This document shows positions 33,801 through 43,217 of a DNA stretch of 64,000 bases, piece by piece. The translations under genes and the position numbers were made by a program. The notes beneath the pieces are model-generated. The model was not told the DNA's origin, did no database searches, and was given only the letters and a program-made list of their open reading frames with translations. Within the stretch, counting starts at the first letter, position 1; every line of letters starts with the position of its first letter. The stretch covers positions 124,001 through 188,000 of the forward strand of contig CAWHDV010000001.1 of the NCBI GenBank assembly GCA_963828185.1. The letters run 5' to 3'. Origin of the DNA: Rhodoblastus sp963828185. GTDB lineage: Bacteria > Pseudomonadota > Alphaproteobacteria > Rhizobiales > Beijerinckiaceae.

Positions 33801-34979
33801 ATGAAGCCTTGGATTCTTGCCCTCTCCGCCCTGCTGGCCCTTAACGGGGCCGCGCATGCCGATTTCACTTCGTGCAAAGCGCGGATCAAGGCGCAGGCCG
33901 CCGCGCATGGCGTGTCGGCGGCGACGCTGTCGCGCGCCCTCGACGGGCTGACGCCCAACGACGCCCCGAGTTTTCTTGGCGTTCAGCCGGAGTTTTCAAC
34001 GCCGATCTGGGACTATCTTTCTGGACTCGTCGATGACGAGCGGGCGCGCGACGGCAAGCAGCGTTTCGCGGAATATCGACAGGCAGCGATGGCGGCGCAA
34101 CGGCGTTTTGGCGTTGACGCGGCGGCGGTCGTCGCGGTCTGGGGCGTCGAATCGAACTTCGGCCAGAAATTCGGCTCGCGTCCGGTCATCCAGTCGCTGA
34201 CGACTTTGGCCTGCACGCCCAATCGCCGCTCCGACTATTTTCGCGGCGAGTTGATGGCGGCGCTGAAAATCGTCGATCACGGCGATATCAAGCTGGAGAA
34301 TTTCAACGGCTCGTGGGCGGGCGCCTTCGGCAATACCCAGTTCATGCCTTCGACCTTCCTGCGTCTTGCCGTCGACATGGACGGCGACGGCCGGCGCGAC
34401 GTCATCGGCTCGGTGCCGGACGCGCTCGGTTCGACCGCCAATTTCCTGCACCGCGCGGGATGGGTGAGCGGCCTGCCCTGGGGCTTCGAGGTGAGGCTGC
34501 CCGCCAATTATCACGGACCCTCGGGCCGCCACGGCAAACACCCGCTTTCCGCCTGGGCCGGGCGCGGCCTGACCCGCATTGACGGCCGGCCCCTGTCCGG
34601 ACCGGGCGCTTTCGGCCTGCTGCTGCCCGCCGGACCGCATGGCCCGGCTTTCCTCGTCTCACGCAATTTCGACGCCTTCTATTCCTATAACGCCGCCGAA
34701 TCCTACGCGCTGGCGATCGGCGTCCTGTCGGATCGGCTGAAGGGCGGCGCCGGCATCGTCACGCCCTGGCCGACCGACGATCCCGGGCTGGCGCGGGTCG
34801 AGCGCCGCGAAGTTCAGACGCGTCTCGAGCAGCGCGGCTATGATGTTGGCGGCAAGCACGATGGCGTGATGGGGACGAAGACGCGCGAGGCCATCGCCGC
34901 TTACGAGCAAAGCGTCGGCTTCAGGCGCGACGGCCGCGCCGGGAAGAAATTGCTCGCGGCGCTCCGCGCCGGCAAGTGA
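33801..34979 (+). CDS. Lytic murein transglycosylase (MltB family) with peptidoglycan-binding domain
   Basis: Cleaves the glycan strand of peptidoglycan in the periplasm. The 392-residue protein has a Sec signal peptide (cleaved after AAHA, about residue 20), the SLT_2/MltB domain with the catalytic Glu in AVWGVESNFGQKFG and the GAFGNTQFMPST motif, and a C-terminal PG_binding_1 domain (residues about 325-390, EVQTRLEQRGYDVGGKHDG). No lipobox is present, so it is a soluble periplasmic form. It is convergent with the TPM gene downstream. Confidence 0.93.
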   Translation: MKPWILALSALLALNGAAHADFTSCKARIKAQAAAHGVSAATLSRALDGLTPNDAPSFLGVQPEFSTPIWDYLSGLVDDERARDGKQRFAEYRQAAMAAQRRFGVDAAAVVAVWGVESNFGQKFGSRPVIQSLTTLACTPNRRSDYFRGELMAALKIVDHGDIKLENFNGSWAGAFGNTQFMPSTFLRLAVDMDGDGRRDVIGSVPDALGSTANFLHRAGWVSGLPWGFEVRLPANYHGPSGRHGKHPLSAWAGRGLTRIDGRPLSGPGAFGLLLPAGPHGPAFLVSRNFDAFYSYNAAESYALAIGVLSDRLKGGAGIVTPWPTDDPGLARVERREVQTRLEQRGYDVGGKHDGVMGTKTREAIAAYEQSVGFRRDGRAGKKLLAALRAGK

Positions 34980-34982
34980 CTT

Positions 34983-35591
34983 CTACTTCGCGCGGACGAG
35001 AGCGTCGGGCAGGTCATTGCCGCCGCCATCCGGAGGCGCGGCGCGAGCCAACAGCGCGCCCGTCCGATCGACGGCGGCGACAAATCCCTCGGTAATGCGA
35101 TTTTCGCGCAAATGCGCGGTCAATTCGCTCATCGCCCTTTGCCATTCGGCTTCGGAGATTTTGCCAGTCAGGCCGTCATCGGCAATGATGCGCGCGTAGC
35201 GTTCGGCCAGCGAGACGAAAATGAGCACCCCGGCGCGATGGCGGGTTCGCGTCATCCCGCGTGTGAAAAACTGCTCAACCGCAGCGCGAAACGCCTGCCG
35301 CCTCTGTTCGTGGCGCGGGGTGAGCGCCAGTCCGAGTCGCGTCCAGCCCAGGAGCAGGAAAGCGGTGACGAACAAGAAGACCTGGAACGCGAATATGCGC
35401 TGCGCCGAGATTTGCGTGAAGACCAGCAGCGGCCAGGGCGCAATGAGGGCCACAGCGGCCGCATAGAGCGCCGACACGGCGCCGGTGTCGCAAGACTGGC
35501 GGGCGAGGACGCAGACGATCTGCCCGCTGGTCCTGGCTTCCGCCGCCTGCACGGCCGCGACAATCGCCGCCTCGTCCGCATGTTTGCGCAT
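34983..35591 (-). CDS. TPM-domain membrane protein, second of the operon
   Basis: This 202-residue protein has a TPM-like domain split around two central hydrophobic helices (about residues 42-90, VSALYAAAVALIAPWPLLVF and FAFQVFLFVTAFLLLGW), with RAGVLIFVSLAERYARIIADDGL after them. TPM proteins occur in plant photosystem II repair (TLP18.3) and in bacterial membrane maintenance; the bacterial role is poorly defined. Its ATG overlaps the stop of the upstream TPM gene (TGATG), so the two are coupled. Confidence 0.8.
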   Translation of the reverse strand: MRKHADEAAIVAAVQAAEARTSGQIVCVLARQSCDTGAVSALYAAAVALIAPWPLLVFTQISAQRIFAFQVFLFVTAFLLLGWTRLGLALTPRHEQRRQAFRAAVEQFFTRGMTRTRHRAGVLIFVSLAERYARIIADDGLTGKISEAEWQRAMSELTAHLRENRITEGFVAAVDRTGALLARAAPPDGGGNDLPDALVRAK

Positions 35592-36400
35592 CACCAGCCT
35601 CCCGAGGCCCCGCCGCCGCCTGACGAGCCGCCGCCGCCAATGAAACCGCCGCCATCGCCGCCGCCGAAGCCGCCGCCGAGGGAGGAGCCGCCTCCACCAC
35701 CCCAGCCGGATCCCGGCAGGAAGATGAAGGGCCCGCCGCCGCCGTGACCGCCGCCCCGGCTGCGCCAGATGATGAAAATGACCAGGGCGACGATCAGGAA
35801 GGGCAGCATGGCGTCGAAGGCCGAATCCTGATCATCCGCCCGAACTTGCGGTTTCCCGGTCCATTCGCTCGAATCGGTAGTCAGGATGGTGATCACGTCA
35901 TCGACGCCCCGCGAAATACCGCCGGGAAAATCGCCCGCCTTGAACCGCGGCGCGATGGCGTTGACGATGACGATCTTCGATAGCGCGTCGGTGAGCGTTC
36001 CCTCGAGGCCATAGCCGACCTCGATCCGCACTTTCTTCTCCTTGGGCGCGACGACCAGCAGCACGCCGTTGTTCTTGGTTTTTTCACCGAGCGCCCAATG
36101 GCGGAACAAGGCGTTGGAATAGGGCTCGATCTCCTGCCCCTGCAACGACGACAAGGTCGCGACGACAAACTGGATGCCGGATTTTTGCTCGAGCGCCGCG
36201 AGCTTCTGCTCCAGCGCCTGGCGCGTGTCAGCCGGCAAGAGATTGGCCTGGTCGACAACATGGCCGGTCAGGTCGGGGAAAGTCATCGCCTGCGCCACGG
36301 CGGCCGAAGCATGAAGCAGCGCCAGCACAAGGCCGAACGCCGCTAGCCAGCGAGTCAGGCCGCCGATTTTGGTCCGAGGGTATGATTGAGGCAGGGCCAT
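35591..36400 (-). CDS. TPM-domain (YgcG-type) protein with glycine-rich tail
   Basis: This 269-residue protein has a signal peptide (LAAFGLVLALLHASAAVAQA), a TPM domain (about residues 38-165, with FPDLTGHVVDQANLLPADTR and VRIEVGYGLEGTLTDA), one membrane helix (MLPFLIVALVIFIIWR) and a C-terminal tail that is almost all Gly and Ser. The ATG at 36400 fits the signal peptide; an ATG at 36454 would overlap lemA and add a basic stretch. It lies 19 bp after lemA, a widely conserved pair. Confidence 0.88.
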   Translation of the reverse strand: MALPQSYPRTKIGGLTRWLAAFGLVLALLHASAAVAQAMTFPDLTGHVVDQANLLPADTRQALEQKLAALEQKSGIQFVVATLSSLQGQEIEPYSNALFRHWALGEKTKNNGVLLVVAPKEKKVRIEVGYGLEGTLTDALSKIVIVNAIAPRFKAGDFPGGISRGVDDVITILTTDSSEWTGKPQVRADDQDSAFDAMLPFLIVALVIFIIWRSRGGGHGGGGPFIFLPGSGWGGGGGSSLGGGFGGGDGGGFIGGGGSSGGGGASGGW

Positions 36401-36419
36401 CGGCGCGCCGAAAGACGTG

Positions 36420-37016
36420 TCAGAATTTGACGGTCGGCGGCGTCTGCGCGCCATCCGTCGCCGTGAACGAGGCCATTGGCTTCTTGCCGCGGAACACGGT
36501 CATCGCCCAGAGCATCGAGGGGAAGGTTTCGAGCGTCAAATTATAGTCGCGAACGGCGGCGATATAGTCGCGCCGCGCCACGGCGATGCGGTTTTCGGTG
36601 CCTTCGAGCTGGGACTGCAGGGCGAGAAAGTTCTGGTTCGATTTCAGGTCGGGATAATTTTCCGAAACCGCCAGCAACCGGCCGAGCGCGCCGGAGAGCT
36701 GATTCTGGGCGTCCTGGAACTGCTTCAGCTTGTCGGGATCAGTGAGTTGCGAGGCGTCGATATGCACCTGCGTCGCCTTGGCGCGCGCCTCGGTGACGCC
36801 GACCAGCACGTCCTTTTCCTGCTTGGCGTAACCCTGGACGGTCGCCACCAGGTTGGGGATGAGATCGGACCGGCGCTGGTAATCGTTCTGCACGTCGGCC
36901 CAGCGCGCCTTGGCGGTTTCTTCCGCCGTCGGAATGGTGTTGTAGCCGCACGCCGAAAGGCTCAGGCCAAGCAGGGCGACGGCGACCAGATTACGCAGGC
37001 GGTTCGGGAAAGCCAT
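36420..37016 (-). CDS. lemA: LemA-family lipoprotein
   Basis: The 198-residue protein has a lipoprotein signal with lipobox LSLSAC near residue 23, then a LemA four-helix domain: YNTIPTAEETAKARWADVQNDYQRR, RRSDLIPNLVATVQGYA and ENYPDLKSNQNFLALQ. LemA proteins occur almost always with TPM proteins, as here, but their biochemical role is unresolved. It heads the lemA-TPM-TPM operon on the minus strand. Confidence 0.92.
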   Translation of the reverse strand: MAFPNRLRNLVAVALLGLSLSACGYNTIPTAEETAKARWADVQNDYQRRSDLIPNLVATVQGYAKQEKDVLVGVTEARAKATQVHIDASQLTDPDKLKQFQDAQNQLSGALGRLLAVSENYPDLKSNQNFLALQSQLEGTENRIAVARRDYIAAVRDYNLTLETFPSMLWAMTVFRGKKPMASFTATDGAQTPPTVKF

Positions 37017-37157
37017 TGCAGCGCATCCTCAAGCAAAATGACGCGGCCGGCGCGTTTTGCGCGCCGCGTCGAAGACGCACTAATCTAGGGAGGCTTCGGC
37101 CGCCAAGCCAGCGCGAAAATTGCCGTTGCGGGCGAAAAACCCGCGCGGGCATAAATT

Positions 37158-38138
37158 CTATTGCGGAATGGAAAGCAGGATCTTCCCCTGCGCCCGCCTG
37201 TCCTTAAGCACGTTCAGCGCCTTGGCGACCTCGGCCAGCGGATAGACGGCGTGGATATGCGCCGACAGGATCTTGCGGGACGTCCAGTCGAAAATTTGCG
37301 CCATGTTGTCGCGATGCGCCTCAGGCTCGCGCTTGACGAATTCGCCCCAATAGACCCCGACAATGGCGCAACCCTTGAGAAGCGCGAGATTGAGCGGGAT
37401 TTTCGGGATTTCGGCGGAAGCGAAGCCGACCACCAGGAAGCGCCCTTTCCACGCCATGGCGCGCAGGGCCGCTTCGCTGTAGGCGCCGCCGATCGCGTCA
37501 TAGACGCAATCCACGCCCTTGCCGCCGGTGCGTTTCTTAAGCCCTTCCTTGAGGTCTTCGGCCGAATAATCAAGCCCCTCATGGGCGCCGAAATCTTCGG
37601 CGAAGCGCAATTTTGCAGGGGAGGAGGCGCAGGCGATGACATGCGCGCCCATCGCCGCGCCGATCTCCACCGCCGCCAGTCCGACGCCGCCCGAGGCGCC
37701 GAGCACGGCGAGGGTTTCGCCCTGTCGCAGATCGGCGCGCTGGCGCAAGGCGTGAAGCGTCGTGCCATAAGTGATGAAGAGACCGGCGGCCTGATCGTCG
37801 CCGAGGTCGTCCGGCGCCGCGGACAGGCTCGACGCCGGCGCCACGAGGCGGGAGCGCGCCGCCCCATGGGAGCAGTAGCCCGCCACCCGCTGGCCGATGG
37901 CAAGATTTTCGACGCCCGCGCCCAGCGCGATGACGCGGCCGCAAAACTCGCCTCCCGGCGAAAAGGGGAGCGTCGGCTTGAGCTGGTATTTGTTCTCGAT
38001 GATCAAGGTGTCGAAAAAATTCAGGGCGACGCGCGTCGGCGCGACGAGCGCCTCGCCGGGACCCGGAGCTGGATCGGGCAATTCGCGCAAGACGAGGTTT
38101 TCCGGCGGGCCATAATTTTCACACAGCGCGGCGATCAT
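37158..38138 (-). CDS. Zinc-independent MDR oxidoreductase (quinone oxidoreductase-like)
   Basis: The 326-residue protein is a medium-chain dehydrogenase/reductase of the NADPH:quinone reductase group. It has the N-terminal GroES-like domain (PDPAPGPGEALVAPTRVALNF), the nucleotide-binding VLGASGGVGLAAVEIGAAMGA near residue 150 and FDWTSRKI near the end. Zinc-ligand cysteines are missing. The natural substrate cannot be told. It stands alone and is divergent from the IalB-family gene. Confidence 0.88.
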   Translation of the reverse strand: MIAALCENYGPPENLVLRELPDPAPGPGEALVAPTRVALNFFDTLIIENKYQLKPTLPFSPGGEFCGRVIALGAGVENLAIGQRVAGYCSHGAARSRLVAPASSLSAAPDDLGDDQAAGLFITYGTTLHALRQRADLRQGETLAVLGASGGVGLAAVEIGAAMGAHVIACASSPAKLRFAEDFGAHEGLDYSAEDLKEGLKKRTGGKGVDCVYDAIGGAYSEAALRAMAWKGRFLVVGFASAEIPKIPLNLALLKGCAIVGVYWGEFVKREPEAHRDNMAQIFDWTSRKILSAHIHAVYPLAEVAKALNVLKDRRAQGKILLSIPQ

Positions 38139-38328
38139 CGCATTTTTCCGTAATGTAGGCGGGCCGCGACTATAGGCCGGAGGCGCGCTTGTTGTCAGCG
38201 GTCTGATTTTCGCCTGTTTCGCGGGCTTAAAGCGCCGGTGACGCGTGACACTCCTGCCCGTCGTCGATTGGCGTTATGATCCGCGTCGATGTGATTCGTT
38301 TTCCGTCCACCCAACTTACGGTTGATTC

Positions 38329-39018
38329 ATGATTCTTTTCGCTCCGCATCGCGCCCGCGTCCTGCTGGCCGGCCTCGCCTTGGCCACGCTATTCGCGTTC
38401 GGACCCACGAGCGCCGCCTATGCGCGGCACAGCGACGCCACGCCCGCGAGCGACGACGCGGCGAGCGATGCAAAAGCCCCCGCCGGCAAAAAGAAGGCGC
38501 ACGACGCCCAAAACAAGAAATTGGGCAAGAAATTGGACAAGAAATCCGGCAAGAAGGCCGCCAAGACGTCGTCGGATCAGGGAAAATCGGAATCGATCGG
38601 CTCGTTCGGCGATTGGGGCGCTTACAAGACCGAGGGCAAGCAGAAAACCTGCTACGCCCTGGCCCAGCCGAAAAGCCGAGAGCCGGACAAGTTGAAACGC
38701 GACGCCGCCTATGTGTTCATCTCGACGCGGCCGGCTGAAAACGTCAAGAACGAAGTCTCGATCATCATGGGCTTCAAGATGAAGGACGGCGGCGAAGCGC
38801 AAGCCACGGTCGGGGACAGCGAATTCGGCCTGATCGCCAAGGGCGCCAACGCCTGGGTGAAGAACCCCGCGGAAGAAAGCCATTTCATCGAGGCGATGAA
38901 AAAAGGCTCCAAGCTGGTCGTCAAGGCGGCTTCCGCCAAGGGCAAGGTCTCCACCGACACTTATTCGCTCTCCGGGCTTTCACAGGCCCTGGACAAGGTG
39001 CGCAAGGAATGTCCGTGA
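38329..39018 (+). CDS. Invasion-associated locus B (IalB) family periplasmic protein
   Basis: This 229-residue protein has a Sec signal peptide (cleavage near AAYA, residue 32), a Lys/Ala-rich low-complexity linker (about residues 48-85) and an IalB domain beginning GDWGAYKTEGKQKTCYALAQP. Two cysteines (KTCYAL and the C-terminal KECP) may form a disulfide, as in other family members. The family is named after a Bartonella protein but is common in free-living Rhizobiales, where its role is unknown. No close operon partners. Confidence 0.82.
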   Translation: MILFAPHRARVLLAGLALATLFAFGPTSAAYARHSDATPASDDAASDAKAPAGKKKAHDAQNKKLGKKLDKKSGKKAAKTSSDQGKSESIGSFGDWGAYKTEGKQKTCYALAQPKSREPDKLKRDAAYVFISTRPAENVKNEVSIIMGFKMKDGGEAQATVGDSEFGLIAKGANAWVKNPAEESHFIEAMKKGSKLVVKAASAKGKVSTDTYSLSGLSQALDKVRKECP

Positions 39019-39272
39019 CGCCGCGGGGCGCGCCCTGCGCTGACGGCGGCGCCGAATGTTGCTTGCCGCTTTTCGCCAATCGCAATAAGTTTCGATGAAT
39101 TAGAATGGCCGCGGGCGCGTTTTACGTCCTGCTTCCCCCAAGGTCGCAGGACCAAAGTGTGAGCTTCGCCTGCTTGTAGGGTTTCGAGCCGATAGGCCAT
39201 AATGCGGCTCGATCAGACGGCGAGCGACGCAAAAAAAGCGCCGGCGTCGAGTGTTGTCCCGGGAGGAAAGAA

Positions 39273-41210
39273 ATGTCCGAGAAAATTTACCCCGTTCCGG
39301 CGGAATGGGAAAACCGCGCGTTTATCAATGACGCCAAATACAAGGAAATGTACGCGCGCTCGGTTTCGGATCCCGACGGTTTCTGGGGCGAGCAGGGCAA
39401 GCGCATTGACTGGATCAAGCCCTACACCAAGGTCAAGCACAGCAGCTTCGATCCCCATAATGTTTCGATCAAATGGTTCGAGGACGGCACGACCAATGTG
39501 TCGATGAACTGCGTCGACCGCCATCTCGCCAAGCGCGGCGACCAGGTCGCGATCATCTGGGAAGGCGACAACCCGGAAGAATCCAAGAAGATCACCTACA
39601 AGGAATTGCACGCGGAAGTCTCGCGCTTCGCCAATGTGCTGAAGGCGCACGGCGTCGCCAAGGGCGACACTGTCACGATCTACATGCCGATGATCCCGGA
39701 AGCGGCCTACGCCATGCTGGCCTGCGCCCGCGTGGGCGCCGTGCATTCCATCGTCTTTGGCGGCTTTTCGCCGGAATTGCTGGCGGGACGCATCGACGGC
39801 TGCAAATCCAAGGTCGTCATTACGGCGGATGAGGGACTACGCGGCGGCCGCAAGGTGCCGCTGAAGGCCAATTCCGACGAAGCGATCAAGAAGACCGGCG
39901 ATATCGTCAAGACCCAGATCGTCGTCAAGCGCACCGGCGGCGACATCGCCTGGGTGGAAGGCCGCGACGTCTGGCTGCATGAAGAAATGGCCAAGGTTTC
40001 GGCAGAATGCCCGCCCACGGAAATGAACGCGGAAGATCCGCTGTTCATTCTCTACACCTCTGGCTCGACCGGCGCGCCCAAGGGCGTGGTGCACACCACC
40101 GGCGGCTATCTCGTCTATGCCTCCATGACGCATCAATATGTCTTCGACTATCATGACGGCGACATTTACTGGTGCACGGCCGACGTGGGCTGGGTCACCG
40201 GCCACAGCTATATCGTCTATGGCCCGCTGGCCAATGGCGCGACGACGCTGATGTTCGAGGGCGTGCCCAACTATCCTTCGATCTCCCGCTTCTGGGACGT
40301 GTGCGACAAGCACCAGGTCAATATCTTCTATACCGCCCCGACGGCTATCCGTTCGCTGATGGGCGCGGGCGAAGAGCCTGTGAAACGCACGTCGCGCAAG
40401 TCCCTGCGCCTGCTCGGCTCGGTCGGCGAGCCGATCAATCCGGAAGCCTGGGAATGGTATTACCGCGTCGTCGGCGAAGATCGCTGCCCCATCGTCGACA
40501 CCTGGTGGCAGACGGAAACCGGCGGCATTCTCATCACCCCGCTGCCTGGCGCGAATGCGCTGAAGCCCGGTTCGGCCACCCGTCCGTTCTTTGGCGTTCA
40601 GCCGCAGGTGGTCGACCCCAACGGCGTCGTGATCGAGGGCGCCTGCGAGGGCAATCTGGTCCTCGCCGATGCATGGCCGGGCATGATGCGCACGATCTAT
40701 GGCGACCATGAACGTTTCGTGCAGACCTACTTCTCGACCTATCCGGGCAAGTATTTCACCGGCGACGGCTGCCGCCGCGACGCTGACGGCTACTACTGGA
40801 TCACCGGCCGCGTCGATGACGTCATCAACGTTTCCGGCCACCGCATGGGCACGGCGGAAGTCGAAAGCGCGCTGGTGGCGCATCCGGCCGTCTCGGAAGC
40901 CGCCGTCGTCGGTTATCCGCACGACCTGAAGGGCCAGGGCATTTACGCCTATGTCACGGTCATGACCGGCACCGAGCCGACCGAAGCCCTTCGCAAGGAG
41001 CTGGTGGCCTGGGTCCGCAAGGAAATCGGACCGATCGCCTCGCCGGACGTGATCCAGTTCGCTCCGGGCCTGCCGAAGACCCGTTCGGGCAAGATCATGC
41101 GCCGCATCCTGCGCAAGATCGCCGAAAACGAGTTCGGCGCGCTGGGCGACACCTCGACCCTCGCCGATCCGACCGTGGTCGACGACCTGATCCAGAATCG
41201 CGGCGGCTGA
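39273..41210 (+). CDS. acs: Acetyl-CoA synthetase
   Basis: AMP-forming activation of acetate. At 645 residues it has the normal length. Motifs: the ATP/AMP loop LYTSGSTGAPKGVVHTTGGY, DTWWQTETGG, the hinge TGDGCRRDADGYYWITGR and the C-terminal LPKTRSGKIMRRILRK, whose Lys is the usual site of regulatory acetylation. GGGAGGAAAG precedes the ATG. It is monocistronic and ends at a strong terminator. The 250 bp upstream contain no recognised gene. Confidence 0.97.
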   Translation: MSEKIYPVPAEWENRAFINDAKYKEMYARSVSDPDGFWGEQGKRIDWIKPYTKVKHSSFDPHNVSIKWFEDGTTNVSMNCVDRHLAKRGDQVAIIWEGDNPEESKKITYKELHAEVSRFANVLKAHGVAKGDTVTIYMPMIPEAAYAMLACARVGAVHSIVFGGFSPELLAGRIDGCKSKVVITADEGLRGGRKVPLKANSDEAIKKTGDIVKTQIVVKRTGGDIAWVEGRDVWLHEEMAKVSAECPPTEMNAEDPLFILYTSGSTGAPKGVVHTTGGYLVYASMTHQYVFDYHDGDIYWCTADVGWVTGHSYIVYGPLANGATTLMFEGVPNYPSISRFWDVCDKHQVNIFYTAPTAIRSLMGAGEEPVKRTSRKSLRLLGSVGEPINPEAWEWYYRVVGEDRCPIVDTWWQTETGGILITPLPGANALKPGSATRPFFGVQPQVVDPNGVVIEGACEGNLVLADAWPGMMRTIYGDHERFVQTYFSTYPGKYFTGDGCRRDADGYYWITGRVDDVINVSGHRMGTAEVESALVAHPAVSEAAVVGYPHDLKGQGIYAYVTVMTGTEPTEALRKELVAWVRKEIGPIASPDVIQFAPGLPKTRSGKIMRRILRKIAENEFGALGDTSTLADPTVVDDLIQNRGG

Positions 41211-41234
41211 CCTGCCTCGCGGCTGTAAAACGCG

Positions 41235-41264
41235 AAAGCCGGGCGATTTTCGCCCGGCTTTTTT
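41235..41264 (+). terminator. Rho-independent terminator of acs
   Basis: The 12-bp stem AAAGCCGGGCGA against TCGCCCGGCTTT, with loop TTT, is followed by further T. It lies 25 bp after the acs stop. Confidence 0.92.
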
Positions 41265-41415
41265 GCGCGCATGGGCAAAGTAGGCGCGTTTCTTTACCAA
41301 CAGGACGAATTTCAGCCGTGTTCCAGCTCCGGTGCGCTGGATTAACAGGGCTTTTGCCGGCAACTTTGAACCGACCGCCGTCACGAGGCGACGGCGACAA
41401 GCCGGAGCAGTGTCG

Positions 41416-41937
41416 ATGCGTTATTTGAACAGCTTTCGAGCCGCTGCGCTTTTGGCAGCGGGCCTGCTCGGCCTGCCGGCGTCGGCCGAGGCCAGCAACC
41501 ATATCGTGAACTTTCACACTTCATATAATGCGGGAACGATCGTCATCAGCATGAGCCGGCGAAGGCTCTATTACGTTCTCGATGACGACAAGGCGGTCCA
41601 GTATCCAGTCGCCGTCGCAAAACCGGGCAAGGAATGGCTCGGTTCGACCTGGATCCAGGCCAAATATCGGCATCCCGACTGGACGCCGCCCGCCGTCGTC
41701 AAGCACGATCACCCCAACCTGCCGAACCTGATCAAGGGAGGCTCTCCGCGCAATCCCATGGGCGTCGCCGCCCTGGTGCTCGAACGCAGCGAAATCGCCA
41801 TCCACGGCACCTCGCAGCACATGCGCGGCTCGATCGGAACTCGCGCCTCCTATGGCTGCATCCGCATGCTGAACGAAGACGTCTCCGACCTTTATGGCCG
41901 CGTCAGCGTCGGCACGCCCGTCATCATGCAGCCCTGA
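41416..41937 (+). CDS. L,D-transpeptidase (YkuD/ErfK family)
   Basis: Forms or anchors 3-3 peptidoglycan cross-links or lipoprotein links in the periplasm. The 173-residue protein has a signal peptide (FRAAALLAAGLLGLPASAEA) and a YkuD domain with the catalytic motif IAIHGTSQHMRGSIGTRASYGCIRM split as HGT and SYGCIRM. The ATG at 41416 has CGGAGCAG ahead. The frame upstream to 41332 is not needed. It is convergent with gluQ. Confidence 0.9.
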   Translation: MRYLNSFRAAALLAAGLLGLPASAEASNHIVNFHTSYNAGTIVISMSRRRLYYVLDDDKAVQYPVAVAKPGKEWLGSTWIQAKYRHPDWTPPAVVKHDHPNLPNLIKGGSPRNPMGVAALVLERSEIAIHGTSQHMRGSIGTRASYGCIRMLNEDVSDLYGRVSVGTPVIMQP

Positions 41938-41953
41938 GATCGCGGATGGCTGG

Positions 41954-42853
41954 TCAGCCAAGCATCGTCGCGAGACGCGCGCGCAGGCTTTCCGGCGTCG
42001 CGCCTTGCGCGCGCAGTTCGCGCAGGCTGACCGCCATCCGGCTCTTTGACAATTTGCGGCCCTGCTCGTCCATCACCAGGCGGTGATGGCGATAGGCCGG
42101 CGTGCGCAAGTCGAGCAGCGACTGCAGCAGGCGGTGCAGGCTGGTCGCCGCTTCGAGATCGGCGCCGCGCACCACATCGGTCACCCCCTGGGCGTGGTCG
42201 TCCAGCGTGCAGGCGATATGATAGGAAGTCGGCGTGTCGCGCCGGCCAATCAGCGCGTCGCCCCAGCGGGCGGGGTCGGCGACAACGATCGCGCCCTCCC
42301 GGCCTTCGTAAAATTCCCGATAGGTCAGCGGCGCGCTTGTCTGCGCCAGGGCTGTGGCCGTGTCGAGCCGCAAGGCGAAGCGCGCGCCCGCCGCCAATCG
42401 CGCGGCGCGCGCCTCGGGCGAAAGTTTCCGGCAGGTTCCGGGATAGAGCGGCGAACCGTCGGGATCGCGCGGCCAATCGGGTCGCGCCGCGGAGGCCTCG
42501 GCGATTTCTGTGCGGGAGCAGAAGCAGGGATAGGCCAGGCCGCGCCGGGCCAGTCCTTCCAGCGCGGCGCGATATTCCTTGATGCGCCGTGATTGACGCA
42601 GCGGCGGCCCGGCCCAATCCAGCCCCAGCCAGCCCAGGTCTTCCAGCAGCGCCGCCTCGAAATGCGGGCGCGAACGCTCTGGATCGATGTCCTCGATGCG
42701 AAGCAGCAGCCGGCCCGAGGTTGCGATCGCCCAATCCTGGTTGAGCCAGGCCGAATAGGCGTGGCCGAGATGGAGAAAGCCGTTGGGCGAAGGAGCAAAT
42801 CGGAAGACCGGCCGCGCGTCGCTGGTGGTCAAGGAGGACTTTTCCTGCGCCAT
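41954..42853 (-). CDS. gluQ: Glutamyl-Q tRNA(Asp) synthetase
   Basis: Attaches glutamate to queuosine at the wobble position of tRNA(Asp). It is a truncated GluRS-like enzyme of 299 residues with the HIGH-like signature FAPSPNGFLHLGHAYSA, zinc ligands in PCFCSRTE and YPGTCRK, and the KLSKS loop near residue 265; the anticodon-binding domain of real GluRS is absent. It lies 3 bp downstream of the SDHAF4-like gene in the same direction. Confidence 0.93.
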   Translation of the reverse strand: MAQEKSSLTTSDARPVFRFAPSPNGFLHLGHAYSAWLNQDWAIATSGRLLLRIEDIDPERSRPHFEAALLEDLGWLGLDWAGPPLRQSRRIKEYRAALEGLARRGLAYPCFCSRTEIAEASAARPDWPRDPDGSPLYPGTCRKLSPEARAARLAAGARFALRLDTATALAQTSAPLTYREFYEGREGAIVVADPARWGDALIGRRDTPTSYHIACTLDDHAQGVTDVVRGADLEAATSLHRLLQSLLDLRTPAYRHHRLVMDEQGRKLSKSRMAVSLRELRAQGATPESLRARLATMLG

Positions 42854-42856
42854 CGG

Positions 42857-43072
42857 TCAAAAATCGCTGGCAATGCCTTTGCGCTCCCAATCGCCATAGC
42901 GTATCGGCTCCGGTCCCTTGGGACCATTGATCTCAGGAGGCAAGACCGGCTTCACGCCCGCCTCGCGCCGGCGCTCCTCGGCCTCCGCCAGTGCGCGTTG
43001 CGCCTGCGGGCTCAACGCCTTGCCGCCGTCTCCGGTCGCGTCTTTCGCCCGGCTGACTTCACGTTCCGACAT
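42857..43072 (-). CDS. DUF1674 protein, SDHAF4-like succinate dehydrogenase assembly factor
   Basis: This 71-residue protein ends in the conserved DUF1674 block EINGPKGPEPIRYGDWERKG, the signature of the SDHAF4 family. In mitochondria SDHAF4 binds flavinylated SdhA and promotes assembly of complex II. The N-terminus is charged and probably disordered. The ATG at 43072 is preceded by GGGAAGG; the ATG at 43087 is part of that site. No sdh genes are nearby in this window. Confidence 0.85.
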   Translation of the reverse strand: MSEREVSRAKDATGDGGKALSPQAQRALAEAEERRREAGVKPVLPPEINGPKGPEPIRYGDWERKGIASDF

Positions 43073-43217
43073 CGACAGCCTTCCCATTTTCCGCGCTCTT
43101 GATCGCCCGGGCGCCGCGCTGCAATCCTTTCGGAGGACGCCTCGCGAATATGAGCGCCTTGGACGCGCATGGCTATGTCCGCGTCGCTATGGTAAAAATA
43201 TTCCAGGCAGATTCATA

